A DNA stretch of 64,000 nucleotides. It comes from Neofusicoccum parvum. Its lineage: Eukaryota > Ascomycota > Dothideomycetes > Botryosphaeriales > Botryosphaeriaceae. Below are positions 32,254 through 41,550 of the stretch, piece after piece (within the stretch, counting starts at the first letter, position 1; each line of letters begins with the position of its first letter). The stretch covers positions 2,790,001-2,854,000 of the forward strand of contig CP087206.1 of the NCBI GenBank assembly GCA_020912385.1, in the 5' to 3' direction. The position numbers and the translations under genes are program-made. A model generated the notes under the pieces. It saw only the letters and a list, made by a program, of their open reading frames with translations, did no database searches and was not told the DNA's origin.

Positions 32254-32889
32254 TCAACACTCTCGTGTATGCCATTCGGCTTCCCTCTCCTTGTTCCATC
32301 GGGATCGATCGAGTGTTATGTGTAGGCATGGTGTTAGCAATGCATATCGAACTACGCGGGAGCATCTAGAAGCTTGCGGAGCCGTAGATGTCGTACGATC
32401 TAGAAAGTCATCCTTCTCCTTTTGGCTCATGCCATCCAGCTTCGCCTTGCGCTTTCCCTCTGCCTTCTGGTTCAATACCTTCTGCTTGGCCTTAGATGAG
32501 GAGCGAGCAGCGGCCGATGAAGAAGATGTCATGGCGGCGCGGTCTGCCACTTTCTTGCCAAGCTTCTTCTCGCACCCTTTTTGCGTACTTTCCTCGCACT
32601 CGTCGGGATCCCGCTCCTCAATCCGTGCCTTGCGCCTGGCACTGCGCTCGGTGCTCTCATCGTGCAAAAAGGCTTCTCGAGCGTCGTTGCTCATGGCACT
32701 GAACATTGCCTGGCGCCTGACCCTCTTGCTATCGTTGCACCGCTTATCAAATGCAATCCTTTTCTTCGGCTGGCGCAGTTTGTTGCGTCTTGCTCCACGC
32801 TGACCTCCGCTCGGCTGAGCACGAGTTGAGCTGGTCAAGGTGATATTCGCGATGGTGAGGTAGGAGAGCTTCTGTAAGATAAAGCTCAT
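32254..32889 (-). CDS. Lysine/arginine-rich hypothetical protein
   Basis: I do not recognise this 211-residue frame. It starts at the first true ATG (32889, MSFILQKLSYLTIANI). The middle is highly charged (RRNKLRQPKKRIAFDKR, EERDPDECEESTQKG, AEGKRKAKLDGMSQKEKDD) with a Ser/Ala run. Two similar short units, AMSNDAREAFLHDE and GMSQKEKDDFLDRT, suggest an internal repeat. Basic patches would fit a nuclear or nucleic-acid-binding protein. The long open frame lies in DNA of moderate GC, which makes chance occurrence less likely than in the GC islands. The antisense strand also has a long frame (31922-32803), but its Leu/Phe/Ser-rich product is what the reverse of a Lys-rich gene gives. It may be a lineage-specific gene or a relic. 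Confidence 0.4.
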   Translation of the reverse strand: MSFILQKLSYLTIANITLTSSTRAQPSGGQRGARRNKLRQPKKRIAFDKRCNDSKRVRRQAMFSAMSNDAREAFLHDESTERSARRKARIEERDPDECEESTQKGCEKKLGKKVADRAAMTSSSSAAARSSSKAKQKVLNQKAEGKRKAKLDGMSQKEKDDFLDRTTSTAPQASRCSRVVRYALLTPCLHITLDRSRWNKEREAEWHTREC

Positions 32890-33287
32890 CGTTTGAGTAT
32901 CGGGGTTCTTGGCCGTTATGCATTGGTATTGGCTTGGTTCAGAGATTGGTGGCACGATGGTTTCAAAGCTGTGGGAAGACTACCAGGATTAGCTGAAGTG
33001 AATAGCTTTCGAAACGAATTGGAGGGAATGAAGGTCTGCTGGGAGCAAGTGGCGTACTGGCGGCTTGTGAAGTAGATGAACCACATTGGGGTCGAGGCTT
33101 CCATATGGAATTTGGTAGGAGGCTGGACCCTCGAAAGGATCGTCTTGAAGAACGTTCGTCCAAGAACTGAGATGAAGGAGCCGCTTCCTGATGTCGGGAG
33201 TGTGAGATAAAATGTCGTCTTCCCAAAATTAGTGAATCGTCGTGGGAAACGATGGTAGTGGCACGTCTAACATGCTCAGCGATACTC

Positions 33288-33449
33288 CAGTTGTTGGTCG
33301 AGTTGCCGTCTTTGCCACACAGTATCGGAGGTGAGGAATTGCGAGTGGCATGGGGAGGTAGCAGTAGTGAAGCTTTAGTGATGACGTCAGCTGGTGGTCG
33401 AGTCGCCGTGTCTCCGCGACATAGTAGGAGAGGTGAGGAGCTGTGAGTG
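33288..33449 (+). repeat. Two diverged direct repeat units, about 100 bp apart
   Basis: Unit 1 (33288-33347) and unit 2 (33388-33449) share CAG.TG.TGGTCGAGT.GCCGT and GGAGGTGAGGA/AGAGGTGAGGA with GAGTG at the end. They differ at roughly a quarter of positions, with many C/T and A/G changes. Neither unit lies in a credible gene. Confidence 0.65.
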
Positions 33450-33881
33450 TTAGGCTCTAGAGAATTCGTGCAGAAGCGCTTCTGATTGTGTGTGTATGAC
33501 TCCGTGCTAAGGTTGGAAGGAAGAAAATGTAGTAGACGGGACCCGCGGTCTAGAACCTGCTGGCTGAATCCAGAAGTAGGACCATGAGAGCACTACTCCT
33601 GCATTTCTACTTCATGGATTGGCAAACCGGCTACCTATGCCATCGAAGGCCGCCCCTACCCCTTCAGTTTCCAGATCAGGCTCGTTCTTGCTGTCACAAC
33701 GCAGTCTTCCAGGACGGTCTGCCAGTCCAGTGATCAATCCGGTGACTACGCTCTGCCTCGAGCCTAGCTCTGTCGATTCCTACGCTTTTGTCAGCAGCCG
33801 AGCGAGGTTCCTTCCTTCCAGAGTTTCCGTCGCGGGCATCTGACCTCGCTAAACAGACGCTTGGGCTCCACTTCCTCTGCA

Positions 33882-33889
33882 TATATAAA
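33882..33889 (+). promoter_or_regulatory. TATA-like box of a possible untranslated transcript
   Basis: TATATAAA followed by a CT-rich start region at 33890-33930, the usual look of a strong fungal promoter. No convincing ORF lies downstream, so it may drive a noncoding RNA, a spliced leader for the gene at 34830, or nothing. Confidence 0.3.
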
Positions 33890-34829
33890 CTCTCCTCCTC
33901 CTCGCCCTTCGCTCCTTTTCTCTTCTTCATCCACAACTGGATACAAGCAGATACAACTAGATCAACACTACAGAGGTCAATATCTGGGAGTGCCAGTACT
34001 AAACTAAGGCTGAGTCAAACATTCCTCCCCTTCCATTACAAACGACAGTTCTTACACGACAGGCTCAACTACTCCTCTACCACACCGGTGGTCTCAACCG
34101 GACAGACTCATAGCCTTAAGCTATGACTTGGAAGCTCTTGGGCTTAATAAGAACTTTTTTTCGTTGTTCGCTTTGACATGCTCAAAGCCTCAAGGAAGAG
34201 AAATGCCAGTAACTATGGCTCACAACTTCTGGCTAGCACAATCTCATCACTATTCGTTAAGCCATTTGGCAGAACTAGGGCCCTGAGTGAGAGTGCCCGG
34301 CTTCGTCTTCTGCTTTCATGCATGTCAGTCAAGCCAACTGCCCATGGTGAGGCGCCTGAGTGACAGCCGAAGAAGCATCAGGATGGCTCAATGATGGTCT
34401 GCTTCGTGCCAGGCCAATGGTGTTTCTTGTGTTGGCCTCGCGATAACGATGTGATGCTAGGCGCCCCGCCGACTGCATTCTTTGCGATCTCTTTGCGACG
34501 GGGCTCTTCCAATTTTCGGCGCGATCCAGCCGGGTTGAGCGTCGCAACTTTGCATTAGGTAGTTCAAGTCGTCTAGTTCGCTCGCAATAGCAAGGAAACT
34601 TTGAACAGTTCGTGAAAAGTCCTGGTACATTCTTCCTGGTGTTTCACTTCACGTCATTGTCCGTAATTATTGAACTGTCGCATGCCCGCCCGTACGGCAC
34701 CACCCGCCTCCGACATCCAGCGCACCCTACAGCTTCTCTTCTTCCCTTCTACAACCAGACAACCACACTCCCAAATTTGCCCTTTTCAAACAACAAGATC
34801 TCCTTCACGAGCCTACATACCGCCACATC

Positions 34830-35042
34830 ATGTCCACAGCCCCCAATCCCACCCGCATCATCAAGACGCGCTCCGGCCGCGTTCTTGACCAGGCCGCGTT
34901 TGAGGCCACCATCGACGCCGGCTTAGCCCGCCGCGAGCGCGAGCTGACGTCTCGCCGCGCTAAGGCCAAGAGGGCGGCTTCGCGCCTGTCGGAGAAGGCT
35001 CAAGAGGTCAAGAAGAAAGTTACGGCCGCGCTCAGGTGCTAG
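34830..35042 (+). CDS. Small basic protein, 70 residues, unknown function
   Basis: The frame MSTAPNPTRIIKTRSGRVLD...AALRC is Arg/Lys/Ala-rich and predicted to be helical from about residue 20 (LARRERELTSRRAKAKRAAS, LSEKAQEVKKKV), perhaps a short coiled coil binding nucleic acid. The leader is pyrimidine-rich and then A-rich (ACAACAAGATC, CCACATC before ATG), as for real fungal genes. A strong GTGAGT donor sits three bases after the stop, and GCTAACC and TAGCAG complete an intron at 35046-35108. This means either a spliced 3' UTR or an alternative C-terminus: a weaker donor inside the last codons (AG|GTGCTA) would join the frame to 26 acidic residues ending at 35188. Function is not recognised. 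Confidence 0.55.
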   Translation: MSTAPNPTRIIKTRSGRVLDQAAFEATIDAGLARRERELTSRRAKAKRAASRLSEKAQEVKKKVTAALRC

Positions 35043-35276
35043 ACGGTGAGTTGCCTTGCCATACATAAATCGCTGTCATGCCGTAGCTAACCGAAATCTT
35101 GGTAGCAGATATTCGCACATCCTCTGGCCAGATTGCCATCGGGACGAAGATGAGGGCGAGACGCAGGCAGAATTCGGCTGGCAGTAGATCAAAGGCAACC
35201 ATCAACATGGACGAATGCTTGTAGGAGTTCAGTGAAAGGCTTGAAGTTAGAGAATTGGTATTCCGCTGCCGCGGTA

Positions 35277-36719
35277 TCAGATGTTCGCTCGAGACGTAGT
35301 CGAGCGATAGCAATACGAATCGGTTGAAGCATCCCCTCCCTGGAGACGGATCTGGTGTACCCTCAGCCCCTCAAACTCATCGCCATTCGGAAAGAACTCT
35401 TTGTCCACTTTCATGCCTCCTCCTGGTAGCACATCCACCTTGACCATCCATGATCCTACACCTTTGGGATAGAACTGATCATCCCAGGAAGAATACAGCG
35501 AGTTCGTGAAGTACACGCGGCGTCCGTCCCGGCTGACCTCGACCATTTGCGGTCCGCCTCCCAGGGGCTTATCCGGCCTCGACGGATGTGGAGCCGGATT
35601 AACCACGCCACCCAGCTTGACGCTCCCCGTTTCCTTCGGCTGCTGAGGATCGCTGACGTCGAACTGCTTCAGCTCACCCGTGGCCCAGCACGCCACATAG
35701 AGGTATCGATCGTCGACGGACAGGTCGATGTCTGTGATGATGGGCGGCACCGCACCTCCAAACCCCTGCAGCAGCGGCGGCAGCTTGCTCACATCATCCG
35801 TGCGCTGCGCCGGAATGGAAATCACCTTCTCAGCCTTCCACTTCTCCCCCTCCTCGGCCTCCTCATCGAGATACCACCGGAACACCGAGCCCGACAGGTC
35901 GGCCGTGGACACCGCCACGCCGACGAAGCCCCACGTCGCCTCCGGATCGTGGCTCGGCCGCACCTCCAGCACCATCTGGTGCTCGGCGCCCAGGTCGACG
36001 CGCTGGGCGTGCCGGCCGCGGGCCAGGTCCCAGAAGTGCACGGCGTGGCCGTACCTGTTCTGCAGCAGCAGCTCGGGCACCAGGCCGCCCTCGATCATGG
36101 ACGGACTGCCCCACTCGCTCGAGATGAGCGCGTTGCGGTTCAGGTGCCACCACGCGTCGTAGTGGAAGTGCTGCGGCCCGCGCGCCGTCTCCCACGCCCG
36201 CACCACCGAGAACGTGTCGTGGTCCAGCAGCGCGATGCCGCCGGGCCCGTCGTCGTCGCCGGCGTCGGGCGCCCCGCCCAGGCACGTCAGGAAGACGCCG
36301 GACGGCCCGCAGTGCACCGTGTGCGGCCGCGAGTAGCCGGCCGCGGACGAGAGCTCGGCGGCGGCGATGGTCTTGACGAGCTTGGGGCTGCGCGGGTCGG
36401 GCTGGACGTCGAAGATGAAGATGTTGGAGGAGCGCAGGCCGGGCACGATCAGGTAGCGCCGCTGGAGGTGCGAGGTGTCGTGGCCCTCGTGCTTGAAGGC
36501 GCTGGAGCACGCGTTCCAGCCGAAGTGGTGCAGTTCGTTGCCGGGCGGCACCTTGGACGAGCCGACGATGTGGCCGAAGGTTGTGGAGCTGGGGTTCAGG
36601 TCTACGACGAAGACTGCGTCTTCCTTCTTGAGCTCAGGGTCGAAGGCGACCACGTAGGCCAGCTCTTCGGCCGGAGCGGCGATGGCGTCGGCGGCGGTAC
36701 GGTAGAATGTGGGATCCAT
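35277..36719 (-). CDS. Selenium-binding protein / methanethiol oxidase (SBP56 family)
   Basis: A single-exon 480-residue protein of the SBP56 family. Family members oxidise methanethiol to H2S, formaldehyde and hydrogen peroxide, and bind selenium and copper. It shows the N-terminal pattern EELAYVVAFDPELKKEDAVFVVDL, then HHFGWNACSSAF, RYLIVPGLRSSNIFIFDV, PHTVHCGPSGVFLTCLGG, PQHFHYDAWWHLNRNALISSEWG, and the beta-propeller segments PIITDIDLSVDDRYLYVACW and GPQMVEVSRDGRRVYFTNSLYS. The many His and Cys residues of the family are conserved. The usual terminal segment HQIRLQGGDASTDSYC is followed by about 12 extra residues. The start at 36719 is the first ATG of the frame and leaves a compact N-terminus. 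It is probably cytosolic. Confidence 0.93.
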   Translation of the reverse strand: MDPTFYRTAADAIAAPAEELAYVVAFDPELKKEDAVFVVDLNPSSTTFGHIVGSSKVPPGNELHHFGWNACSSAFKHEGHDTSHLQRRYLIVPGLRSSNIFIFDVQPDPRSPKLVKTIAAAELSSAAGYSRPHTVHCGPSGVFLTCLGGAPDAGDDDGPGGIALLDHDTFSVVRAWETARGPQHFHYDAWWHLNRNALISSEWGSPSMIEGGLVPELLLQNRYGHAVHFWDLARGRHAQRVDLGAEHQMVLEVRPSHDPEATWGFVGVAVSTADLSGSVFRWYLDEEAEEGEKWKAEKVISIPAQRTDDVSKLPPLLQGFGGAVPPIITDIDLSVDDRYLYVACWATGELKQFDVSDPQQPKETGSVKLGGVVNPAPHPSRPDKPLGGGPQMVEVSRDGRRVYFTNSLYSSWDDQFYPKGVGSWMVKVDVLPGGGMKVDKEFFPNGDEFEGLRVHQIRLQGGDASTDSYCYRSTTSRANI

Positions 36720-38675
36720 ATTTCTGTGAAGTCTTCTCTTCTTTGAGGGGAGTGTCAGTGTGCTGTACCAGAGGTTGCTGGAAATTGCTCACATCTGCTT
36801 CTTGTCTCAAGGAAGATTCCAGCGGCGTCGCAGCCTCAGTCCTTTATGGATGCTCGCAATGCCAGCCATGCGGTCATCAGCTAAAGGGAATATGACATTC
36901 AAAGGTCGGCGACCATCCGGGGGCGTTTATGCAAAGCTGATCTGGCAGGGGAGCTCTGAGCATATAGTTTGACCCCTCCTTTTGTACGATGCGGGGAAGC
37001 ACGGATTGGTAATCGCAAAGCGAGGGGCAGCCCATTGCCCGACACCTGAGCGCAGTGACGACAGAATGGTAGGTAGAGAGGTAGTACGGATTACGGCGCT
37101 GCGGATCACTCCATGGAGCCCCGCAGTGAGATAAGAGCGATATGCAGGGCTGCGCGTTCTGGACTCCAGCCCTACGGCACGGCGTCGACCCGCAGTTCTT
37201 CCCTTTCAACTATTTTTGTCTGAGATTCCTAAGCCTGTTGATCACTCGATTATTGATATATGCTCCAGAACGACCTGCTTAGCTACTCCTTGTCGCCGAA
37301 CTTACGGCACCTAGACTCCTTCGAGACATCCATCCGCACTGCCTTGGCACGACAGCGTCCAGCATGGCACACGGAAATGGGCGCAAAGCTAGCCACTGGC
37401 GATCCCCTTCCTTCTGGAATCATCTCAAGAGCGGGTTAGCGAATGGGGTCAAGCGGACGAGGATGTAGACCCAAGCCGGATTGGGAGGATAGGAACCGGC
37501 GGTTGTCGACGAAAGATGGTTTTATTGGGTCTATTGTCCACCTCCAACTCCATGTATCTGACGATCCTGTCGCTGTATGCGATATTCTTGGTTCGTGTAA
37601 AGTAGCTGCATGGGATGAGCTGCGGTAGATGTCAGGGGGAGCGACTCCCTGTTGCCGCGTCGCCTTTCTCCTTCGATAGGAAGCTTATAGATGTCGCAGC
37701 CGCGCAGACAAGACTCCGTCAGGCGCATGCTTATCGCGTATTATCCGAGGACGGCTAGATGGCTCGAAAGCAGTTCGGCAGGCCAGAGAGCTTGGCGATG
37801 GAGCGCGGCGGGCATTGGATGTTGATCACTTCTCGTAGAGAGACCTATCGACATTCTCTGAGTATCAGCTTAGTCTGGGATTTTCTGGAATTAGCCTATG
37901 CTCCTTGTTTGACGCTTCGCGTTCTGTCGAAACGTTCGAAGCTGTCGGCATCGCTGGCAATCTGTGCCAGGGCCATCCACCGCGCACACTTCGAAGAGGC
38001 CCCAACCCTTCGCGGAAGCAAGAGCACCGTGGCGGCTGTGGCTGGTCTCTGCGCTCGATGAAGCTGTTATCCTGGTTCTGGAGCGCGTGTTGGGAGGTCT
38101 GGTTCTTGTGCGGGCTCTTTCTGTTGCTGTCGTCGTGTAAGTGCTGCACCATCGCGACAAATTGCCCATCCGCCTGGTCACCGTCGCTGCTCTCGATTGC
38201 GACGACCTTGACAGAAGGAAGAACTCTATCAGTGTGCTGGGGAATCTGGTCGTGCGGCATCCTTTCAATGGGCTGATGGTGCTTGCGAGCCGCTGTCTTG
38301 CGCGATTGCGGACCATGTACAGGGAAGTCCTGCCCAGAGAGTCGCCTGGGCCTTCGTTTGCCATACGAGCGGCTTTGCTGGCCATAAGTCCTTACCAACC
38401 GTACACTGCGGGCTCACAAAGCGGCTGCTGTCCATCGAGCATGTTTTCCCGCCGGGCTACATTGCGCCTGTTCTGTGGCCGTCTGCGGGCGCTGTCTCCT
38501 TCCCTGCGCTCACTAGAACCTCAATTCGTACAGCTGTGGAAACTTCCACCACGCCTGCCCACATGTGACAGCTGCCTGCAAAGAATCGGGCAGCAGAGCC
38601 GCCGCTCAGTCAGCACGCGAGGTGCCTCTGCCCCTTTCCAGCTTAGCTCGGTGGCGGTGGCCGTCCTCCCTCGAT
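36720..38675. other. Intergenic with a coding-like minus-strand segment
   Basis: About 2 kb. The right part of the minus strand (38398 down to 37865) is an open frame of 177 codons with protein-like, hydrophilic composition (TYGQQSRSYGKRRPRRLSG near its start) but no ATG at its 5' end. It could be an internal exon, a gene relic or chance. The left part, next to the selenium-binding gene, holds that gene's promoter and no other feature I can name. Confidence 0.35.
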
Positions 38676-38683
38676 TATAAAAA
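38676..38683 (+). promoter_or_regulatory. TATA box of the U2 snRNA gene
   Basis: TATAAAAA within GATTATAAAAACCCCCC, about 35 bases before the inferred 5' end of the U2 RNA. This is the normal spacing for a fungal RNA polymerase II snRNA promoter. Confidence 0.65.
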
Positions 38684-38710
38684 CCCCCCTCCTCGACACT
38701 ACCTCCCTTT

Positions 38711-38897
38711 TCTCTTCAGCTCTCCTAGCCTTTTGGCTTCGATCAAGTGTAGTAACTGTTCCTGCCTAGTTTAATCTCCGGCACGCCACCTACGGGGGCA
38801 CCCAGTTATTACCAGTTTTTGGAAACAGTCTAGCGGCCGCTGAACTTCGTTCATGCCGCTGGTCACAGTGTCGCCAGTATTGCACTGCCTCTGGCTG
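38711..38897 (+). ncRNA. U2 spliceosomal small nuclear RNA
   Basis: U2 RNA pairs with the intron branch site. The 5' domain has AGCCTTTTGGCTTCGATCAA followed by GTGTAGTAACTGTT, matching the universally conserved stem-loop I and branch-site recognition region with GUAGUA intact. The canonical U directly after GUAGUA is A here. Stem IIa can be drawn as TGCC-TAGTTTAATCTC-CGGCA and IIb as GCCACC...GGGGGC. A Sm-like site lies in CCAGTTTTTGGAAAC (38812-38826). Stem III fits AGCGGC...GCCGCT around 38832-38860. Stem-loop IV is GCCAG-TATTGCACTGCCT-CTGGC at 38873-38895, close to the conserved loop that binds U2A'/U2B''. The 5' and 3' ends are estimates of a few bases. A TATA box lies at 38676. Confidence 0.88.
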
Positions 38898-41550
38898 ACG
38901 CAAACTTCCTTGTCTTTTTCGTCATACTGCTAGCCATGAGCTGGCACTTGAGGAAGAAGCTTCTTGTCTGCTCTGCTTTCTTGCGGTGTTGACCTTTCCA
39001 GCCAGCATGCCAGCTGCTCACCCGCCCACCCGCCCACCCACAGCGCCTGCTACCGCCATAGACCCAACCCAACCAGCACACTCTAGGTAGCCTCGTTTCA
39101 TGGGCCTCAGCATGCATTCTCGATGTGAACGTCGCGGCAATTCCGGGGTGAGCCTGTTGGTGCCAGACCTGGCTGATTTCGTAAAGTCGCATCCTGCGCA
39201 GATGTTGGGCGTCGCGGTCAGTGAAGCCCGGCCAAGCGCACATTGGGAGGCAGCACCTAGGCATACAGGAAACCATATCTTCAAGCTCTCCTGGCCACTG
39301 TCCTGATGTTCTGCGGGTCAAGTGTCGTAATGGCCAGTGGCATCGCGAGACGCAGGACTAGTCGCCTGGCGATAGCGAAGGTGGGAGAAAAGCAGCAAGC
39401 CTTACTGTGAGTCGCACACCCTATTCTCTGCCTAACTCTCCATCATTTGACAACCCGCGATGCCGGTCCTGGTGTCGTACGCCACGTCCATCGACCAGCG
39501 ACCCAATACTGGGGCGCGCGCCAACTCACAACATCCGAGCACGAAGCCTACTGGCTGCGCATGTACGAGGGCTGACAAGCTCCATAAGGAGTCCTTTGTC
39601 ACTCTTCCTCCCCGTCGCATTGTTGTTTCCTGCCCTTGGGTTTCTAAAGAAAAGGGCTCCATTTGTCGCTCGCCGAATGACCTGGACGCTGCCAGCGCAG
39701 TGGCGCGCAGCACCCACCGCGCCGCCGCCGTGGTTTGGCGTGGCACTCGCAACTTCACACGATCTCCAGCAGCGATTTTGATGCCGTCGCTCGCAAAGTA
39801 CAACAGGAGAAGCTTCACATTCCTCCTCTTGTGCCCTCCGCAACCGCTCCCCATCGGTGCAGCGACCCCTACTTCTCACTGGTCCTCCTCACCCCGGTCA
39901 TTGACTCTGTCACAGGCTGGAACCAATCCCATGCCCCAGAGCCGTGGCGAGCAGACAATTCTACGACAAGTTCCCGCCGAGCGAGACGCCTTTCGACAGA
40001 AGGGCAGGCATGAAAGCACTGTACGCCAGCAGCAACAGGCCGACATGACAAGGCTTGCGCAAAGCTGCAGGATTACGGGCTCAACCTTTCATTGATGGAA
40101 GAGTGCGCTGGTTCTCCTGGCAGGACGATGTGAGCCTTGCAGGTGCTGTTGACGCCCTGCTTGATGAATTGAAACGCACTGGGAAAGCGCAGCGCCACGA
40201 CCCTGGGCCGCCCACGAAGGAGAAGCCGTAAGTGACCTAATTTGAGAGAGAAAATCCGGCGATGTTAAGAATCATCTTAGCAACAATGAGTTTACTGCGA
40301 TAGATTGCCCTGGATGTTTCGCCTTACCAGACTGGAGCCGTCGCTGTGCTGATTCCGTTTCCGAGGCCTCCAACAATGATGTGGTCATATTAAGTCTCAT
40401 AACAGCCAGAGCATTCAATCGAGCTTTAGGAAATAGTAAAAGGAGGATCAATTTCAGCCATAGAGAGTTGAACCATTCGTCCGGACGTGGATGTGTAGGG
40501 CAAAAGATGCCAGCCTCGTCCGGACGAATGATTCAACTCCTCACGGAAGTGCCTTCCAATTGCAAATTTCCCTACAGAACCCATGGGCACTCACAGGCCG
40601 ACGATAATTATCGGTACACCAAATGGCGCGGTTTGAATAGTGGGTTTCGAACGCCAAAAACACATCGAGGACGAAAGTTGTACAGATGAGACTGTTGCAT
40701 CGGTATAGAGAACTACAAGGTGAGCTGACGATCTGCAGATACTAATTAGATGGATAGGTCATAGCCTGCGCAAATGCTGAACACAGGCGGCGCTCGCGAA
40801 GCTCCCAACGGCTCCCTTCGTTTCATCAGTCTAATATCACCAACTGCTACGACATCGCCAGATTGAAAGTACGGATTGACAGCAGCGATAGAGGAAGCCT
40901 TTCGAAGACTTGAGCCTATGCTTTGCCACTATCGCTCGGTTGCCCTAGTTTCGAACGAAGTATGAGAAGAAAGCGCGAAGAAAGTCTTCACGGCGCAGTC
41001 AACGGGAGCCGACTTGGCAGGAGAATTTGTGACGCCCGACAGTTCCACATTGCGAAACGAATCGAGAAACTGCCGGAGTAGCATGGTGAGATTCGCCTTG
41101 AGTTGACGAGCAGAAGAGCATTGAAAGGGGCGGGAGGATCTGCAGCTGATACTGCGTCATGGTCCGTTGAGGCTCGTCCAATCTCCCGCGGCTGAGTCAG
41201 TCTAGGGTTGCAGATGCACAGGGCAAAGCTCTCAAATTTGCGCATGCGGATGGCCGAGGATGAAGTGGGAAGCAGAGGACGACGTTGAAGAGAACAGCAG
41301 GCGATGTTGTCGGCTGGTGTTGGTGTCGTGGGGCGGAGCTCTGACCAAGCAGGGAGATCGATGGCTGCTGCGCTGCCTGCTGCCCTGCTGCCCCGCGCTG
41401 CTGTGCCCCGCTCCAGCGCCGCGGCGCGTTCTTTGCGCTATCCCACTTCCTCAGCTCGCCCAACGAAGCGCTGCACGTCGTCGAATCCGCGCGGTCGCTC
41501 TGTCCTGCTCCCAGCACTCCTAGGCCAGCAGTGCTTCCCTCCCAGACACA
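38898..41550. other. Intergenic with hairpin copy 2 and coding-like fragments
   Basis: About 2.65 kb. The plus-strand frame at about 39955-40230 reads like protein (FYDKFPPSETPFDRR..., then FIDGRVRWFSWQDDVSLAGA) but is broken by a TGA near 40044; it may be a relic. The hairpin element copy 2 is at 40465-40539. The region from 40570 to 41300 is moderately AT-rich with nothing recognised. The last 250 bp is the UreG promoter. Confidence 0.4.
40465..40539. repeat. 75-bp hairpin element, copy 2
   Basis: Arms 40465-40486 and 40518-40539 (22 bp) are inverted repeats with one mismatch. They contain CATTCGTCCGGAC and its complement. The arm sequence matches copy 1 at 31714-31792 except at one position, and the centre shares GTGGA.GT and ATGCCA in the same order. 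No clear target-site duplication was seen. Confidence 0.85.

Larger units (their letters stand above)
32890..34829. other. Intergenic with a diverged tandem repeat and a TATA-like promoter
   Basis: About 1.9 kb of moderate GC. It holds the two-unit repeat at 33288-33449 and a TATATAAA at 33882-33889. The TATA is followed by a CT-rich stretch and a purine/adenine-rich leader-like segment (33890-34020), which looks like a fungal core promoter, but no long frame follows for 800 bp. From 34690 to 34829 a pyrimidine-rich leader precedes the gene at 34830. Confidence 0.45.

Noticed and set aside
31922..32803. 293-codon plus-strand frame antisense to the Lys-rich ORF
   Set aside because: Leu/Phe/Ser-rich composition is the expected mirror of Lys/Glu/Arg codons on the other strand.
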